DNA of 64,000 nucleotides. It comes from Prauserella marina. Its GTDB lineage: Bacteria; Actinomycetota; Actinomycetes; Mycobacteriales; Pseudonocardiaceae. The DNA is taken from NCBI RefSeq assembly GCF_002240355.1, contig NZ_CP016353.1:1476501-1540500 (forward strand), in the 5' to 3' direction. The notes beneath the pieces are model-generated. The model was not told where the DNA came from. It was given only the letters and a program-made list of their open reading frames with translations, and made no database searches. The position numbers were made by a program, and so were the translations under genes. This document shows positions 33,335 through 40,837 of the stretch, one piece after another; position 1 is the stretch's first letter, and each line of letters begins with the position of its first letter.

Positions 33335-34143
33335 ACGGCTGCCCTCCTTGCGCGCGGCAGCCAGGAAAGCGAAGCCTCGCTGCCGGTGGTCGGCTGGTAT
33401 TCCAGTCCCGCGTAGCCGGTGTAACCGGCTTCCTGCAACGCGCCGAGATATCCGTCGATGTCGAGTTCGCCCGAGCCGGGTTCGTGCCGCCCTGGTACGT
33501 CGGCGAACTGCACGTGCCCGATCCTCGCCGTGTGCTCGGCGATGACGGCGGCGAGGTCGTCGCCGTTGGTGGCGAGGTGATAGAGGTCGGCGAGCAGGGT
33601 GAGCTCGGGCCTGCCGAGCTTGTCCATCACGGCGAGCGCGTCGGCCGCCGTGCGCAGTGGGTAGCGGTCGGCGCCGGAAAGCGGTTCGAGCACGAGCTTG
33701 GCGCCGATGGCGGCGGCCTTGCCCGCGAGCAGGTCGAGGTTGGCCAGCGCCGTCTCGTCCTGCGCGGCGGGGTCGAGGCCGTCGATCCGGTTGCCGTACA
33801 GGGCGTTGAAGGTGCGGCAGCCGAGCCGCCGCGCGATGTCGATCGCGACATCGGCGCTGTCGGCGAGTTCGCTCTCCCTGCCCGGCCACGACACGAGCCC
33901 CCGGTCTCCGCCAGGCATGTCGCCCGCGAAGAAGTTGAGCCCGGCGAGCGCGACTCCGGCGTCGTCGACCGCGGTGACGAAGGCGCCGACCTCGGCATCG
34001 GAGGGGACGGCTTCGGTGAACGGCCACCAGAATTCGACGGCCGTGAAGCCGGCCGCTCGCGCCGCTTCCGGCCGCTTCGGCAACGGCAGCTCGGTGAACA
34101 GCATGGACAGGTTGATGTCGTAGCGCAGGGTGTGTTCCGCCAT
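33331..34143 (-). CDS. hyi: Hydroxypyruvate isomerase
   Basis: A 270-residue TIM-barrel sugar-phosphate-isomerase-like enzyme interconverting hydroxypyruvate and tartronate semialdehyde. Motifs: LRYDINLSMLFTELPLPKRP, FTAVEFWWPF, LNFFAGDMPGGDRGLVSWPG, FNALYGNRIDGL, LVLEPLSGADRYPL (metal Glu), LLADLYHLATNGDDL, IGHVQFADVPGRHEPGSGEL and YAGLEYQPTTG. It heads the hyi-glxR-gcl operon and is divergent from the HTH regulator gene across 64 bases carrying an inverted repeat. Glycerate kinase, the next step after GlxR, is not in the window. Confidence 0.93.
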   Translation of the reverse strand: MAEHTLRYDINLSMLFTELPLPKRPEAARAAGFTAVEFWWPFTEAVPSDAEVGAFVTAVDDAGVALAGLNFFAGDMPGGDRGLVSWPGRESELADSADVAIDIARRLGCRTFNALYGNRIDGLDPAAQDETALANLDLLAGKAAAIGAKLVLEPLSGADRYPLRTAADALAVMDKLGRPELTLLADLYHLATNGDDLAAVIAEHTARIGHVQFADVPGRHEPGSGELDIDGYLGALQEAGYTGYAGLEYQPTTGSEASLSWLPRARRAAV

Positions 34144-34177
34144 GGCTCCGTGCTTCTCGTCTCGGCGTCGCTCAAAA

Positions 34178-34207
34178 TTTCGTAATGTGGAAGTACTTTT
34201 TCGTACT
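34178..34207. promoter_or_regulatory. Candidate operator between hyi and the HTH gene
   Basis: AGTAC, six bases, GTACT (34192-34207) is a perfect inverted repeat immediately before the ATG of the HTH gene. TTTCGTA occurs at 34178 and again at 34199, 21 bases apart. The region is AT-rich compared with its surroundings and is the only regulatory space for the hyi operon. Confidence 0.5.
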
Positions 34208-34768
34208 ATGACAGTAGCGAGCGCGTGGTGGGGTCGTCAACGGTTCGGTTCCGGCGCTTGGCGGGATACCGTGGCCGTCGTGGAGCTGGAAGCGGAGTTC
34301 ACGAGCGAGCCGTTTCGCGGTGAGGGCGAGCCGCCCCCGCATGCCGCGCTGGCAAAGGAGGCCGCGCGGAACGCGGGCCTGACCATCGACTTCGGGCCGC
34401 TGGGTACCTCGGCACGCGGGGACGCCGACGCGCTGCTCGCCGCGCTGCCCTCGATCGCGAGAGCGGCCATTGAAGGAGGGGCGAGCAGGCTGACCCTGCG
34501 CATCGCGCCGGTCGGCGAACGTGAGCGGGGCGAGCAGGGTGAGCGGGGCGAGAAGGGCACGGCGCCCGATGTCCTCGACCGCATCGTGCGGGACGTCGAG
34601 ACCGAACTCGGCGGCCCGCTCGGCGAACTGGACCGCGAAGGAAAGCAAAGGGCGGTGCGGCTGCTGGAGGAACGCGGAGCCTTCCAGCTCAGAAAGGCCG
34701 TCGCCACCGTGGCCGAAGCCCTCGGCGTCACCAGGTTCACCGTCTACAACTACCTGAATCGCGAATAG
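34208..34768 (+). CDS. HTH regulator with DauR/YheO-type C-terminus
   Basis: A 186-residue protein whose last ~28 residues (FQLRKAVATVAEALGVTRFT, then VYNYLNRE) form the helix-turn-helix seen at the C-terminus of DauR/YheO-like regulators. The N-terminal ~110 residues lack the usual PAS-like YheO domain. They include GLTIDFGPLGTSARGDADAL and a charged GER/GEQGERGEKG linker. It lies between hyi and uraD, suggesting a regulator of urate or glyoxylate genes. The start is uncertain: ATG 34208 has no ribosome site and could be leaderless; GTG 34271 is an in-frame alternative. Confidence 0.72.
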   Translation: MTVASAWWGRQRFGSGAWRDTVAVVELEAEFTSEPFRGEGEPPPHAALAKEAARNAGLTIDFGPLGTSARGDADALLAALPSIARAAIEGGASRLTLRIAPVGERERGEQGERGEKGTAPDVLDRIVRDVETELGGPLGELDREGKQRAVRLLEERGAFQLRKAVATVAEALGVTRFTVYNYLNRE

Positions 34769-34783
34769 CTCAGCACATCGAAT

Positions 34784-34823
34784 TCAACAAAATGTTGACG
34801 GCCCGCGTTCGCCGCCTTAGCTT
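34784..34823 (+). promoter_or_regulatory. uraD promoter with palindromic operator
   Basis: TCAACA, AAA, TGTTGA (34784-34798) is a perfect 15-base inverted repeat. It overlaps the -35 TTGACG (34795-34800); the -10 TAGCTT (34818-34823) follows a 17-base spacer. Transcription would start at or just before the uraD ATG (34831), so the message has little or no leader. A repressor on this site would block the uraD-uraH-uricase operon. Confidence 0.68.
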
Positions 34824-34830
34824 TTCCTGA

Positions 34831-35304
34831 ATGACCGAACTCAGCATGGCCGAGTTCAACTCCGCCGATTCCCGTGAGCTTCGCGAGACATTGACCGGAT
34901 GCCTCGCCGTGCCACGCTGGGCGGAGCGGGTTCTCGCGGGACGGCCCTACCCGGACAAGGCAGCGCTGCTGGCGGCTGCTGACCTTGTACTCCAACCGGA
35001 CGAAATTCATGCCGCGATGGCCGCGCATCCCCGCATCGGGGAGAAACCGGCAAGCGGAGCGGCGAACACCGAACAGTCCGGTGTGGACGAATCGGACGCG
35101 AAGCTGTTCCGGGAGGCCAACATCGAGTACGAGAACCGGTTCGGACATGTTTTCCTGGTCCGCGCGAGCGGGCGTGGCGGCTCCGAACTGCTGGCGTTGC
35201 TGCGAGCGAGAATGGCCAACGATCCCGAAACCGAACTCGCCGTCGCGGGTGAGGAACTGATCAAGATCGCCCTGCTGCGACTGGAAAAGGCGGTAGCCGG
35301 ATGA
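34831..35304 (+). CDS. uraD: OHCU decarboxylase
   Basis: Decarboxylates 2-oxo-4-hydroxy-4-carboxy-5-ureidoimidazoline to S-allantoin, the third step after uricase. 157 residues, normal size. Motifs: EFNSADSRELRETLTGCLAV, AAHPRIGEKP (catalytic His region), NTEQSGVDESDA, ANIEYENRFGHVFLVRASGR and ALLRARMANDPETELAVAGE. First gene of uraD-uraH-uricase, overlapping uraH by four bases (ATGA). Transcription likely starts at the promoter just upstream. Confidence 0.94.
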   Translation: MTELSMAEFNSADSRELRETLTGCLAVPRWAERVLAGRPYPDKAALLAAADLVLQPDEIHAAMAAHPRIGEKPASGAANTEQSGVDESDAKLFREANIEYENRFGHVFLVRASGRGGSELLALLRARMANDPETELAVAGEELIKIALLRLEKAVAG

Positions 35305-35618
35305 GCCTGGTGACCACACACGTCCTCGACACGGCGGCGGGCAGGCCCGCGGCCGGAATCCCGGTGCGCCTGCTCCAGCGGGACCAGCGGGAACTGGCGG
35401 CCGGGACCACCGACGAGGACGGCCGGATCGGCGACCTCGGTCCTGACACCCTGCCTCCCGGCGTGTACCGGCTGGTGTTCGACACGGCGGACTATCTCGG
35501 CCCCGGCGCGTTCTTTCCCGAGATCACCGTCACCTTCCGCATCGCCGATTCCCAAGCACACCACCACGTTCCGGTTCTGCTGAGCCCGTTCTCCTACTCC
35601 ACCTACCGAGGGAGCTGA
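35301..35618 (+). CDS. uraH: 5-Hydroxyisourate hydrolase
   Basis: Transthyretin-like enzyme hydrolysing 5-hydroxyisourate to OHCU. 105 residues. Family signatures at both ends: LVTTHVLDTAAGRPAAGIPV at the N-terminus and the C-terminal HHHVPVLLSPFSYSTYRGS, which contributes the active-site His and the YRGS tail. Translationally coupled to uraD and followed five bases later by uricase, so the three successive urate-to-allantoin enzymes form one operon. Confidence 0.96.
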   Translation: MSLVTTHVLDTAAGRPAAGIPVRLLQRDQRELAAGTTDEDGRIGDLGPDTLPPGVYRLVFDTADYLGPGAFFPEITVTFRIADSQAHHHVPVLLSPFSYSTYRGS

Positions 35619-35623
35619 TCCGC

Positions 35624-36517
35624 GTGGGCATCACACTGGGGCCCAATCAGTACGGTAAGGCCGAGGTCCGGCTCGTCACGGTCGAACGGGAAGGGCCGGT
35701 GCACCACATCAAGGATCTCACCGTGTCGACGGCGCTGAGAGGAAACCTCGCGGCGACCCACCTCACCGGTGACAACCGCGACGTCGTCGCCACCGACACG
35801 CAGAAGAACACGATCTTCGCCTTCGCCAAGCGACAGCCGGTCGGTGACATCGAGGATTTCGCACTCAGGCTCGGCAGGCATTTCGTCAGCTCGTTTGGTC
35901 AGATCACCGGGGCCCGCGTGCTCATCGAGGAGCACGGCTGGCGAAGGATCGAGGTGGGCGGAACTCCGCACGACCACGCCTTTTCTCGCTCAGGGGAGGA
36001 AAAACGCACCACGGCCGTCACAGTGGACGGTGACCAGGAGTGGGTCGTTTCGGGCCTGGCCGATCTCGTGGTGCTCAAATCGACGGGGTCGGAATTCCAC
36101 GGCTTTCCCCGCGACGAGTACACGACGCTCGCCGAGACCGACGACCGGATACTGGCCACCGCGGTGACGGCACGCTGGCGTTATCGCGAAGGGGAAACCG
36201 GCGGCTGGTCGCGAGCCCACGCGACGGCGAGGAGCGCGCTGCTGGAGACCTTCGCCCGCAAGCACAGCCTTTCGCTGCAACAGACCCTGTACGCCATGGG
36301 AGGCGCGGTGATCGAGGCGGTGCCCGCGATCGCGGAGGTCAGACTTTCGTTGCCCAACAAGCATCATTTCCTCGTCGACCTGAGCCCTTTCGGGCTCGGC
36401 AACGACAACGAGGTGTTCCACGCGGCCGACCGTCCATACGGGCTGATCGAGGGAACCGTGCTGAGTGACGACGCGCCCGACCCCGGTCTCGCCTGGCACA
36501 CTCTGCCTGCCTTCTGA
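35624..36517 (+). CDS. Urate oxidase (uricase)
   Basis: Cofactor-free oxidase converting urate and O2 to 5-hydroxyisourate and peroxide. 297 residues from GTG. Motifs: the NQYGKAEVRLVTVERE start, DNRDVVATDTQKNTIFAFAK (catalytic Thr/Lys region), LVVLKSTGSEFHGFPRDEYT, TAVTARWRYREG, SLQQTLYAMGGAVIEAVPAI, and the C-terminal LPNKHHFLVDLSPFGLGNDN. Last of the uraD-uraH-uricase operon and directly followed by the urate/xanthine permease gene after 18 bases. Symbols differ between organisms (uox, pucL), so none is given. Confidence 0.96.
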   Translation: MGITLGPNQYGKAEVRLVTVEREGPVHHIKDLTVSTALRGNLAATHLTGDNRDVVATDTQKNTIFAFAKRQPVGDIEDFALRLGRHFVSSFGQITGARVLIEEHGWRRIEVGGTPHDHAFSRSGEEKRTTAVTVDGDQEWVVSGLADLVVLKSTGSEFHGFPRDEYTTLAETDDRILATAVTARWRYREGETGGWSRAHATARSALLETFARKHSLSLQQTLYAMGGAVIEAVPAIAEVRLSLPNKHHFLVDLSPFGLGNDNEVFHAADRPYGLIEGTVLSDDAPDPGLAWHTLPAF

Positions 36518-36535
36518 GGAGATCGGTGGTGTCTC

Positions 36536-37852
36536 ATGCATCCCGTTGACACGAAACCGCCACTGCCGCAGCTCCTCGCGGGTGGCCTGCAACATGTCGC
36601 CGCGATGTACGCGGGGGTCGTCGCACCGCCGCTGATCATCGGCCAGGCGGTGGGACTCGACGCCGGTCAGCTCAGCCTGCTGATCAGCGCGAGCCTGTTC
36701 ACGGCTGGGCTGGCGACCCTGCTTCAGACGCTCGGGGCGTGGCGGTTCGGCGCGCGGCTCCCGCTCGTCAACGGCGTCACCTTCGCCGCCGTCGCTCCCA
36801 TACTGGCCATTGTGGAGCAACACGGGACCGGTAACGGTCTCGGCGTCGTCTACGGCGCGACGCTCGTCGGCGGAGCGCTCGTCGTGCTCGCCGCACCGTT
36901 TTTCTCCCGGCTGACCCGGTTCTTCCCTCCCATCGTCACCGGAACCGTCATCACGCTGATCGGCCTTTCGCTTCTCCCGGTCGCGGTCACGTGGATTTCC
37001 GATCAGCAAGCCTCCGCGAACGGGGAAGGGTTGCTGCTGGCCGCGATCACGCTCGCTGCGGTGCTGGCCTGCAACCGGTTCCTTCGTGGATTCTGGAGCA
37101 GCGTCGCGTTGTTGCTCGGGCTCGTGCTCGGCACGCTCGTCGCCTGGCCGCTCGGTGCCGTCGATACCTCGACGCTCGACGGCGCGCCCGCGTTCGGCAT
37201 CACGACCCCGTTCCACTTCGGAACGCCGGTGCTGGACATCGCCGCGATCGTGTCGATGGCGATCGTGATGCTCGTCGTCATGGCGGAGAGTACAGCGGAC
37301 ATGCTCGCGCTCGGCGAGATCGTCGACCGGCCGACGAGCGAACGCACACTGGCCGACGGCTTGCGTGCCGACGGGTTCGCCACCGCGCTGGCGACCGTGT
37401 TCGGTGGCTTCGCGGCGACGGCGTTCGCGCAGAACGTCGGACTCGTCGCCATGACGAGGGTGGTGAGCCGCTACGTCGTCGCCATGAGCGGCCTGATTCT
37501 GGTGCTGCTCGGGCTTTTCCCTGTCACCGGCGGGGTCGTCGCGCTCATCCCGGCGCCCGTGCTCGGTGGAGCGGGACTCGTGTTGTTCGGCAGCGTCGCG
37601 GTGGCCGGGATCCGGACCCTCGGCAAGGTGTCGTTCGCCAGCCCCGCCAACGTCACCATCGTCGCCGCCGCACTGGGCATCGGGCTCATTCCCATCGCGG
37701 CGCCCGAGTTCTACGCCGGTTTTCCCTCGGCGGTCAGGACGGTGCTCGACTCGGGAATCAGCGCGGGCTGCATCGCGGCGGTGCTGCTGAACGTGATCTT
37801 CGGCGAGCGGGCGAAGGCGGCGGCACCCGCCGCCGACCGGGAAGGGGTGTGA
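36536..37852 (+). CDS. NCS2 nucleobase symporter (urate/xanthine type)
   Basis: A 438-residue proton symporter of the NAT/NCS2 family, about 14 membrane segments. Motifs: GGLQHVAAMYAGVVAPPLII, GARLPLVNGVTFAAVAPI, VMAESTADMLALGEIVDR (NAT substrate region), FAATAFAQNVGLVAMTRVVS and PVLGGAGLVLFGSVAVAG. The AQNVG and MAE blocks fit the xanthine/urate branch, and the position after uricase supports urate or xanthine import. The ATG start is 18 bases past the uricase stop. Downstream lies repeat array D. Confidence 0.94.
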   Translation: MHPVDTKPPLPQLLAGGLQHVAAMYAGVVAPPLIIGQAVGLDAGQLSLLISASLFTAGLATLLQTLGAWRFGARLPLVNGVTFAAVAPILAIVEQHGTGNGLGVVYGATLVGGALVVLAAPFFSRLTRFFPPIVTGTVITLIGLSLLPVAVTWISDQQASANGEGLLLAAITLAAVLACNRFLRGFWSSVALLLGLVLGTLVAWPLGAVDTSTLDGAPAFGITTPFHFGTPVLDIAAIVSMAIVMLVVMAESTADMLALGEIVDRPTSERTLADGLRADGFATALATVFGGFAATAFAQNVGLVAMTRVVSRYVVAMSGLILVLLGLFPVTGGVVALIPAPVLGGAGLVLFGSVAVAGIRTLGKVSFASPANVTIVAAALGIGLIPIAAPEFYAGFPSAVRTVLDSGISAGCIAAVLLNVIFGERAKAAAPAADREGV

Positions 37853-37886
37853 GTCCGTGGCACGGTTCGGTGGCCGGTGTTGCCCT

Positions 37887-37949
37887 GAGTGCGGATTTCG
37901 CCGTCGTGAGTGCGGATCTCGGCGTCCTGGACGGGGGACTCGCGGGGGA
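37887..37949 (+). repeat. 21-bp tandem repeat array D (2 units plus cap)
   Basis: The shortest array. Two units (37887 and 37908) have cores GCGGATTTCGCCGTCGT and GCGGATCTCGGCGTCCT. A cap at 37929-37949 contains GGGGACTCGCG. It sits between the permease stop and allB, and the cap runs into the purine-rich ribosome-binding region of allB. Confidence 0.88.
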
Positions 37950-37960
37950 GGGGTGGGGAG

Positions 37961-39352
37961 GTGAGTGACCTGGATCTGGTCATCCGGGCTCGGCGGGCCG
38001 TCCTCGGTGACTCCGGCACGCCTGGTGACTCCGGCACGCCGGGTCGCGGTGGCTCCGGCGAGGTCGCGGTGACCGTCGGCGTCAAGGACGGCTACGTCGT
38101 TGCCGTCGAGCCGTACTCCTCGCCGGGGGACTCCGGTCTCCCCCCTGACGTCGTCGACCTCGGCGAGGACGTCGTGCTGCTGCCCGGCCTCGTCGACACC
38201 CACGTGCACGTCAACGATCCGGGCCGCGCGGAATGGGAGGGGTTCGCCTCCGCGACCCGCGCGGCGGCGGCCGGCGGCATCACCACGCTCGTCGACATGC
38301 CGCTCAACAGCCTGCCGCCGACCGTCGACGTGGCCGCGCTCGCCGCGAAACGTGAGGCCGCGCGTGGCCGCATCCACGTCGACGTCGGCCTGTGGGGAGG
38401 AGCGATCCCCGGCAACCTTCCCGACCTGCGGCCCCTCCACGACGAAGGCGTGTTCGGTTTCAAGAGTTTCCTGCTGCATTCCGGCGTCGACGAGTTCCCG
38501 CCGCTCGACCCCGAAGGGCTCGAAGCCGCGATGCGGACCCTTCGCGACTTCGACGGACTGCTGATCGTGCACGCCGAGGACGCCGCCGTCATCGAGCGGG
38601 CACCCGATCCGCACGGGAGGCACTATCCGGGGTTCCTCGCGTCCCGGCCTCCGGAAGCCGAGGACGCGGCGATCGCCATGGTGATCGAGCTGGCGAGGAA
38701 AACCGGCGCGCGAGTACACATCCTGCATCTGGCCTCGGCCGACGCGCTGGCGTTGCTCGCGGCGGCCAGAGCCGAAGGGCTCGCCGTCACCGCCGAGACC
38801 TGCCCGCACTACCTGAGTTTCGTCGCCGAGGAGATCGCCGACGGCGCGACCCAGTTCAAGTGCTGCCCTCCGATCAGGGGCGCGGCGAACAGGGAACGGC
38901 TGTGGCAGGGGCTTGCCGACGGGATCATCGACTGTGTCGTCAGCGACCATTCGCCGTGCACCCCTGAGCTGAAACGCTTCGACAGCGGCGATTTCGGCGA
39001 GGCGTGGGGCGGGATCGCCGGATTGCAGGTGGCTTTCCCCGCCGTGTGGACGGGGGCGCGGCAGCGAGGATTCTCGCTGGCCGACGTCGTGTCCTGGATG
39101 GCGACGCGGCCCGCCGAACTGGCCGGGCTGACTGGAAAGGGCCGGATCGCGCCGGGATGTTCGGCCGACTTCTGTGTCGTCGCCCCCGACGAGGCGTTCG
39201 TGGTCGACGCGGCCACGCTGGCTCACCGCAACCCGGTGAGCGCCTACGACGCGCGCCCGCTTGCCGGTGTGGTGCGTTCGACCTGGTTGCGCGGCGAGCG
39301 GATCACCGGCGATCGGCCGCGCGGAAGGTTACTGGAAAGGAAGGGCACGTGA
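37961..39352 (+). CDS. allB: Allantoinase
   Basis: Cyclic amidohydrolase opening allantoin to allantoate. 463 residues from GTG with GAGGGG upstream. Motifs: [20 protein letters not shown] (metal His pair), [16 protein letters not shown] (carboxylated Lys), [28 protein letters not shown], and the substrate Asp in [15 protein letters not shown]. The N-terminal part carries an insertion with repeated GDSGTP (two 18-base DNA copies), unusual but compatible with a loop. Overlaps allantoicase by four bases. Confidence 0.95.
   Translation: MSDLDLVIRARRAVLGDSGTPGDSGTPGRGGSGEVAVTVGVKDGYVVAVEPYSSPGDSGLPPDVVDLGEDVVLLPGLVDTHVHVNDPGRAEWEGFASATRAAAAGGITTLVDMPLNSLPPTVDVAALAAKREAARGRIHVDVGLWGGAIPGNLPDLRPLHDEGVFGFKSFLLHSGVDEFPPLDPEGLEAAMRTLRDFDGLLIVHAEDAAVIERAPDPHGRHYPGFLASRPPEAEDAAIAMVIELARKTGARVHILHLASADALALLAAARAEGLAVTAETCPHYLSFVAEEIADGATQFKCCPPIRGAANRERLWQGLADGIIDCVVSDHSPCTPELKRFDSGDFGEAWGGIAGLQVAFPAVWTGARQRGFSLADVVSWMATRPAELAGLTGKGRIAPGCSADFCVVAPDEAFVVDAATLAHRNPVSAYDARPLAGVVRSTWLRGERITGDRPRGRLLERKGT
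38006..38041 (+). repeat. Two-copy 18-bp coding repeat in allB
   Basis: GGTGACTCCGGCACGCC plus one base (T or G) occurs twice in tandem, encoding GDSGTP twice in the N-terminal region of allantoinase. A further GDSG lies about 90 bases downstream. It is in frame and does not disrupt the catalytic core. Confidence 0.85.
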
Positions 39353-40383
39353 ACGACCGTCCTGAGTGGACACGGCAGCTCGATCTGGCTTCCCGAGTCT
39401 TCGGCGCGACCGTGATGTGGGCAAGCGACGAGCTGTTCGCAGAGAAGGAAAACCTCGTCAACCCGTGGCGCCCCAGACATCAGCCGGAGACGTTCGGGCC
39501 GAGGGGGCAGCTCTACGATGGCTGGGAGACCCGCCGCCACCGCGAGACCGGCGACGACAGCGACGACGCCGACGACACAGCGATCGTCCGGCTCGGCCTC
39601 GCCGGGGTGATCAGCGGAATCGTCGTGGACACCGCGTTTTTCAAAGGCAACTACCCGCCGAGGGTGACGGTCGAGGCCTGCGCGGTCGCCGGGTACCCGA
39701 GCGCGGCCGAGTTGCGCGCGATGACCTGGGAACCGCTGGCCGAACGGGCTGAGGTGACCGGCGACAGCGAGAACTTCCTCCCCGTGCGGAGCTCGCGCAG
39801 GTACACGCACGTGCGGCTCACGATGCACCCGGACGGCGGGGTCGCGCGGCTGCGGGTACACGGGGTCGCCGTTCCCGACCCCGCGCTGCTCGATCCCGGC
39901 GCGGTCGATCTCGCGGCGGCTGAGAACGGTGCCACCTGCGTGGGATGCAGCGACATGTTCTATTCCTCGCCGTCCAACATGCTCGCCCCCGGGCTCGCCG
40001 CGCACCAGGCCGAAGGCTGGGAGACGGCGCGGCGGCGCGACGAAGGCAACGACTGGGCCGTCATCCGGCTCGCGGCGGCCGGTGTCGTGCGGTTCGCCGA
40101 ACTGGACACCAGCAACCTGCGCGGCAACGCCCCGGGATGGGCGGCGCTGAGCTGGGCCGTGACCCCTGACGGCGGCTGGCACGAACTGTTGCCGAAGACC
40201 AGGTTGCAGCCCGACACCCGGCACCGGTTCCCGGTCACCGCGCCGCACGAGGCCACTCACGTGCGGCTCGACATCTACCCCGACGGCGGCCTCGCGCGGC
40301 TGCGGCTGCTCGGCGGGCTCACCGAGCGAGGACGCGCGGAGCTCGCCGAGCGGTTCACAGCGGCGGGCGGCGACGGGAACTGA
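39349..40383 (+). CDS. alc: Allantoicase
   Basis: Hydrolyses allantoate to ureidoglycolate and urea. 344 residues, normal size. It is a tandem duplication of the allantoicase jelly-roll domain, visible as [14 protein letters not shown] and [31 protein letters not shown] and [14 protein letters not shown], and [21 protein letters not shown] and [24 protein letters not shown] start overlaps the allB stop. Its 3' end overlaps the convergent CoA-binding-protein gene by 29 bases. Ureidoglycolate lyase, the expected next enzyme, is not in the window. Confidence 0.95.
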   Translation: MNDRPEWTRQLDLASRVFGATVMWASDELFAEKENLVNPWRPRHQPETFGPRGQLYDGWETRRHRETGDDSDDADDTAIVRLGLAGVISGIVVDTAFFKGNYPPRVTVEACAVAGYPSAAELRAMTWEPLAERAEVTGDSENFLPVRSSRRYTHVRLTMHPDGGVARLRVHGVAVPDPALLDPGAVDLAAAENGATCVGCSDMFYSSPSNMLAPGLAAHQAEGWETARRRDEGNDWAVIRLAAAGVVRFAELDTSNLRGNAPGWAALSWAVTPDGGWHELLPKTRLQPDTRHRFPVTAPHEATHVRLDIYPDGGLARLRLLGGLTERGRAELAERFTAAGGDGN

Positions 40384-40837
40384 TGACGCCCGTGTTGAAT
40401 CCGGCGAGGTGGAGCCCGCCTGCGAAGCGGGCATGCTCGATCTTCACGCACCGGTTCATCACCACGTCGAGTCCCGCCGCCGCGGCCAGTTCGGCCGAGT
40501 CGTCGTGCCACAGGCCGAGCTGGAACCACAGGGTGCGCGCCCCGGCGGCGATGACCTCGCCGGTCACCGAAGGCAGGTCCTCGTGCTTGCGGAAGACGCT
40601 CACCAGGTCGACACCGCCCGGCACGGCATCGAGGCTGGGGTAGACGGGTTTGCCGAGCAGTTCGGTGATTCCAGGATTGACGAAGTTGACCGCGTAGCCG
40701 GTGGAGGAGAGCAGATAGGTCGCCACGAAGTAGCTGGGGCGCGCGGGATTGGCCGAGGCGCCGACGAGTGTCACCGACGTCGTGCGGGCCAGCAGTTCCT
40801 GCCGTCGCCGCGCCGTGGCTGGCACGTGCTCCTTCAT
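40355..40837 (-). CDS. CoA-binding protein (YccU-like)
   Basis: A 160-residue single-domain CoA-binding Rossmann protein. Motifs: SVTLVGASANPARPSYFVAT (the GxSxxPxR nucleotide loop), GYAVNFVNPGITELLGKPVY, VDLVSVFRKHEDLPSVTGEV, WFQLGLWHDDSAELAAAAGL and VMNRCVKIEH. It resembles the CoA-binding domain of succinyl-CoA synthetase; its cellular function is unknown. Start overlaps the metY stop (ATGA). Convergent with allantoicase, with a 29-base overlap of coding sequence. Confidence 0.88.
   Translation of the reverse strand: MKEHVPATARRRQELLARTTSVTLVGASANPARPSYFVATYLLSSTGYAVNFVNPGITELLGKPVYPSLDAVPGGVDLVSVFRKHEDLPSVTGEVIAAGARTLWFQLGLWHDDSAELAAAAGLDVVMNRCVKIEHARFAGGLHLAGFNTGVISSRRRPPL

Noticed and set aside
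35990-39226. 1,078-residue open frame on the minus strand over uricase, permease and allB
   Set aside because: It is antisense to four strongly supported genes, its translation is low-complexity Arg/Asp/Glu-rich, and no domain is recognisable. Long antisense frames are expected in GC-rich DNA.
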